DNA of 64,000 nt, taken from NCBI GenBank assembly GCA_013398015.1, contig VZRR01014210.1, positions 558,001 to 622,000 of the forward strand, read 5' to 3'. Numbering within the stretch: the stretch's first letter is position 1; every line of letters starts with the position of its first letter. The notes below the pieces were generated by a model that saw nothing but the letters and a program-made list of their open reading frames with translations, did no database searches and had not been told where the DNA came from. Source of the DNA: Oreocharis arfaki (Eukaryota; Chordata; Aves; Passeriformes; Paramythiidae). Made by a program: the position numbers and the translations under genes. This document shows, one piece after another, positions 59,901-64,000 of the stretch.

Positions 59901-62735
59901 ATTTCATAACTAGCTGAAACTGCATTGTTTATAAAGCAAACAGATTGCTCTTTGTTCATGTGATGGTTATTCATTCTGTCGTTAGGTGAGATACTGGAAA
60001 ATAAATACTGATGGTTTGGTTTTGAATGCTGTATTGCACAAACTGTGTAAAGTACCTCTTGGGAGAAGGATGACGGAACAGTGGTTTCCCTGTGATTAAT
60101 CATTCTCTACTATTGCACTCTTTTCATAAGGAGGATGATATAATACATATGGCTCCATAAAAACATTCATACTTCTCAATTCAAAAAATTAAGTTATCCT
60201 CCCTATGCTCATATCCTACCTTGGTATTCAACATTTTTATCAATTCCACGGAAGAAAAAATTAAATAAACAACTGATGAAATTTGTACTAAAAAAGCTCT
60301 CAAAGCTAAAAAGTATATTTCTCTAACACAGAGTAATTTGGAGCACTTAGTAGTTGACAGCACTGACAGAGACATTTTGGACTAAGCGACTGCCAGATGA
60401 CCCTGATTACCTTGCAAGCTGCTGCAGATAAACTGGAATGAATAAGAGGAGGTGAAGTTCCAAAGCTGATTTAGTAAGAAATGGACAGTTTTAACGGCAG
60501 AGACCATTACCCAGCTAGTGAATGAAAATGCTGGAGATGTGATAGCTGTTGCTGTCCTATGGTGTGAAAACACCATGCCCATGAAACAGGTCCTCATAGT
60601 CCATCTGACTCCAGTATTGATCTAAAGATTATAGAAAACTGGCCGGAATATTTATTACCTTCCATTTACTCCTCTGCTAAAAGTATAAAATGTGGCCAGT
60701 GTGGGTAATGATTCAAAAAGGCAAGGCTGAGCATAAAGCTCACCTTTAACCCCTGAGTTGAGGGAAACCGAAGAGGCTGCACTGGGAAGTTTTCTTCCTG
60801 TTCTCCATGCCCTCATAATCTCTAAGAGATGTTACTTTGCACTGCTCACAATGAGAGTCACAGTTTTACCAATGCTATACATTTAATTTCGAGAAAGCAT
60901 AAAACTCTGGTTTTGTCAAAGGGAAAAGAATCCATAGAACTAAGTCTGGCAACTCTTCATGTTTTTTCCCCTCCCCCAAAACATTGATTAAAATATAAAT
61001 ATTAACATTACTTTCCTTTTTGCATTCTAAATTGGCTCAAATCTGTAGACTCAAGTTTTTCCTGGAGTACAGAGTTAAACTTTTTTTCACATGATCATAC
61101 AAAAAGCCAAAAGCAAAATTAAAGAAAGAAACTCTGCAGTTACTCATATACATATTTATATTTTAGAAGTTTTCCCCTGCAATCACGGTGAAATGCCAAT
61201 ATTTTCTGCATACACTGGATACACACACAAATTCCAGTTGTTTATCCCTGAAATGCTATATTTTATTCTTTGAGTGCATAGTTATAATGCAAGAAGACAA
61301 AGCAAGATATCGTGGCAATTCCATTAAAATTAATCTGGAAAATAATCACAGACTACACTGAACAAGCCAAATTCTTCCATAGTGTGAGCCTGATAATGCC
61401 AGTGGAATTAAGTTAGAAATTAATTTGGGCATACACAGGTACACCACTGGACTACTTCACTGAGCAATTTTTTTTTCATTATGCAGGAAAACCAGTTTGA
61501 AATCTAGTGAAACTGTATAGGCTAATATGACTCAATGCAAGCTGGAAAGTTTGCTGTATAATCAACACTCCTTAGTAATATTGCATTATCTTTGCTTAAG
61601 GTGTACAGGAAATGATAAATGCCCGTGACTCCTGACGTGCACTGGATCTGGAAGCTTACATGAAAGACAAGGTGAACAAATCTCTTCCTGGGATATGTGT
61701 GCACTCCCAGTGAAAAGTTTAAAGCAATTGTAGATATGAAGGTGAGGCCACAGGCTCTAATTCACTCGTGTACCTTATTTGTTAGATACTTGATTGTTGC
61801 ATAATGTTGGCTGGGGTAAAAATGTGAAAAAATAGAACAGGAATGAGCAAGTTGTGCTGTGGTAACAGCAGGTGATTTATCACACAGCACTTGAAAAGAA
61901 AATATTTTACTTTTTACATACACTGATCATTTTACTTTTAAAAATGTTAGAAATTTGGTGCAAAATTTTTAAAGTGAAACAAAACAACATCTGAATACTT
62001 CAAAATTAGATTATTTTGGGATTACAATTTAAATGTGTTTGTGACACTGCATTCCATAAAAAGACAGGTCTGTACAATGGTTTTCAGCACACATTAATAA
62101 TAGCTAGGAAAATGTCTACAGAAGACCAGGAATTTCAAATATGGGGCAGTTCTATAACAGATTATTGCCATGTACCAGAGTTTTGCACAGACCATAGCAA
62201 ATTTTTCACAGACCACTGTGAGGCTGCAATACCAAATTTTATCAAAAAAACATAAGCAACACAGTTGAGGTTGAGATATCAATAACTGATTCAAAGTCCA
62301 GTCATGGCTGAGGCATCTTAACTTGGGAACTTCACTTGCTTTTGCTTCTCGATGAATAAGTTAATAATTTTCCACAAGTAGTGCAAACTGCTCTACCCTT
62401 GCCCTTCATTTCTGTGTCGTTAGGTGAGAAAAGCTCTAGAGCATTTTGCCTTCTCATTTACTTTGATTATTTACAGTCCCAGTCTTACCTTCACTGTTAT
62501 AATTGCTTATGAGCTACACAAATTCAGTCAGTTGCCTTTATTCATACTGAATAGCCCCATAGACTACAGTGAAAGCATGCTGAGTGCAGCATACTTCAGT
62601 TTATGACACCCATGAATCTCACCTGACTGAAGAACTTTAACAGGGGAAGTAATTCAGAGAGTATCTTCCACTGTCTCTGCAAAACAGGACATGGCTTCTA
62701 CCTCAAACTTCCTCAGACTCTCTGTCTCTAAAGTT
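56931..62735. other. Unique AT-rich sequence, no gene seen
   Basis: No recognised gene or repeat. Frames are at or below 80 codons (57385-57627, minus, 80; 62016-62255, plus, 79). Short T or A runs at 58499-58508 and 59003-59012 are the only low-complexity sequences worth noting. Confidence 0.5.
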
Positions 62736-62741
62736 AACCCA

Positions 62742-62768
62742 AGAACTAGAACCCCTAGTTCTAGTTCT
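62742..62768. other. Perfect 11-bp hairpin
   Basis: AGAACTAGAAC, loop CCCTA, GTTCTAGTTCT. The right arm is followed by CTGGCATGGC and CCTGGGCAAGCTGTGCAA, which recall the middle of a MIR-type SINE, so the palindrome may have formed by a local inverted duplication inside an old SINE. Confidence 0.6.
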
Positions 62769-62769
62769 G

Positions 62770-64000
62770 GCATGGCTATGAAACCTGGGCAAGCTGTGCA
62801 ATAGAATTTATTGTGCAATTAAAATTTAAAAAACAAATTTAAATTTTAAAAAAACAATGCCCTCCTCTGTCTCCCCCTTCCCACTCCCCAAAAAAATGTG
62901 GAGAGCTATTCAGAAAACCCATCAGAATCAAATCAAATCCTTGAACTACAGCCTCAGTTCGGTCTTCTCATACAAGCCTGTACACAAGTCATGTTCTGAG
63001 GCCAAAGAAATTTGCATCCCAAAGACCTCGTGTTTTCAATTTAGCAATATTTTCTGTCTTTTCATATCTTCTACTGCAAAATTGACCAACAAAGTGTTCA
63101 TTTGGAGAAGGATGAACTTACATTGAGAATGCAAACTACAGTGAACCACAGACAACAAAACCTGTGAAAATTATGGCATGAAATTGTAGTCACCTTATAG
63201 CAGCCAAAAAAAAATCCTCTCCAGATTCCAAACTTTTCTTAGAAGAGCTTGGAAAATATCTGCCTACAAAAATTATGCTGTGAAAGCTGTTAGATATGGA
63301 AGTACCCAGATAATTATGATTCAGCATGGTCATGAGAGAGAAGGAAGGCTCTTCCTGGACTTCTGATACCCTGATCTACTATCTCAAGTGTCAAGCCAGA
63401 AGAAAAGATCACACCACAGTGACAGCAGCAGCACTTACAGAAGCATAGCCTGCTAAAGCATTGTTCAGCAATAAGGAGAACCCAACCTTTCCTGCACCCA
63501 TCCTACCTTTGATTGTATCTTGATGTACAATTTGCTCTTATTTTCAGCTCTGCTGCACAGCCAAAAAAAAAGAAAAAAGGCATATTGCTTGTGTTATTAA
63601 AAAAACTGAAAATAAGCCCTGAATCTTAGAAAAATATATTAATTCTTAGGATGAATACTTATTGACACCCAAATGTGTTGGCTGTCTCCTCTATTTCAGG
63701 AGCTTTATCGTCAGGGAGTCACCTCATTCTCTCAGAACAAAAAGAAATCTAGTTGTGGGTTAAATTGTTCTTTAATGTACTACAGAAAAATTATGCTTAC
63801 ATTGTCTTTGGGTTTTGCTGCCCAAGAGATTTCTTCCCATAAACACAAGCACTTGGAATTTTCCCCATTACTCATTAAATCTTTGCTGAGCTGCCACCAT
63901 GGCATTTGGGACTGCTCAATACAGTTTTCAAAGCACTGCATCTGATATTTATGAACCTATAAACTGGTGCTGTTTGTTTGAAGCAGCTCAGGCTGTTGAC
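62770..64000. other. Unique sequence to window end, no gene seen
   Basis: Frames of 89 codons (62857-63126, plus) and 90 codons (63673-63945, plus) show no family resemblance. A-rich low-complexity sequence lies at 62820-62856 and 63564-63578. The window ends in unremarkable sequence. Confidence 0.5.

Noticed and set aside
1..64000. tRNA, rRNA, snRNA genes, CRISPR arrays, bacterial operons, prophage or plasmid features
   Set aside because: Looked for characteristic boxes, repeats and gene order by eye and found none; the sequence is vertebrate in character.

Overview
This window reads as non-coding DNA from a bird, or less likely another archosaur or turtle. It is AT-rich, has no bacterial gene organisation, and its recognisable interspersed repeats are CR1 LINEs of the avian/sauropsid type, old CORE-SINE (MIR-like) remnants and short GC-rich LTR-like inserts. 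No mammalian L1 or Alu-type repeat was seen. It looks like a gene desert or the interior of a very long intron. Most open frames are below 120 codons; the few longer ones lie in the CR1 elements or the LTR-like block. No complete protein-coding gene is recognised, nor any tRNA, rRNA, snRNA or CRISPR array. One base is ambiguous (N at 42663). Layout: 1-19.8 kb is AT-rich unique sequence with MIR-like remnants (about 2.8, 9.1 and 10.4 kb), one weak exon candidate (2281-2448), a small CpG-rich island (13.94-14.16 kb) and a G-run tract on the minus strand (14.6 kb). From 19.8 to 24.5 kb is a CR1 cluster: a copy that keeps an apparent 5' UTR, ORF1 remnant, endonuclease and 3' tail but has lost the reverse-transcriptase core, then a 3'-end fragment on the + strand and another on the - strand. 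At 26.5 kb a perfect hairpin overlaps an octamer motif, followed by a 135-bp polypyrimidine microsatellite. From 27.1 to about 30.0 kb is one very old CR1 on the minus strand. It is still readable from endonuclease through reverse transcriptase to the 3' UTR, with relics of the PGNYRPVSL, GPVLFNIFI, FADD-TKL and VQRR motifs. From 30 to 64 kb is mostly unique AT-rich DNA with a G-quadruplex motif (34.1 kb), a possible short solo LTR (42.4-42.7 kb), an AT-rich stretch dense in homeodomain-type sites (43.0-43.35 kb), and a CpG-rich solo-LTR candidate (56.09-56.93 kb) whose proposed ends form TGTCA...TGACA flanked by a short repeat. The genes do not work together here because there are none to describe. 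I found no convincing evidence of an undescribed biological system. The best leads are the two LTR-like, promoter-like inserts, the CpG island, the CR1 with unusual structure, the long ancient CR1 relic and a few palindromic or hairpin sites. Repeat families are called by recalled resemblance to CR1, MIR and avian LTR sequences, not by a database search.
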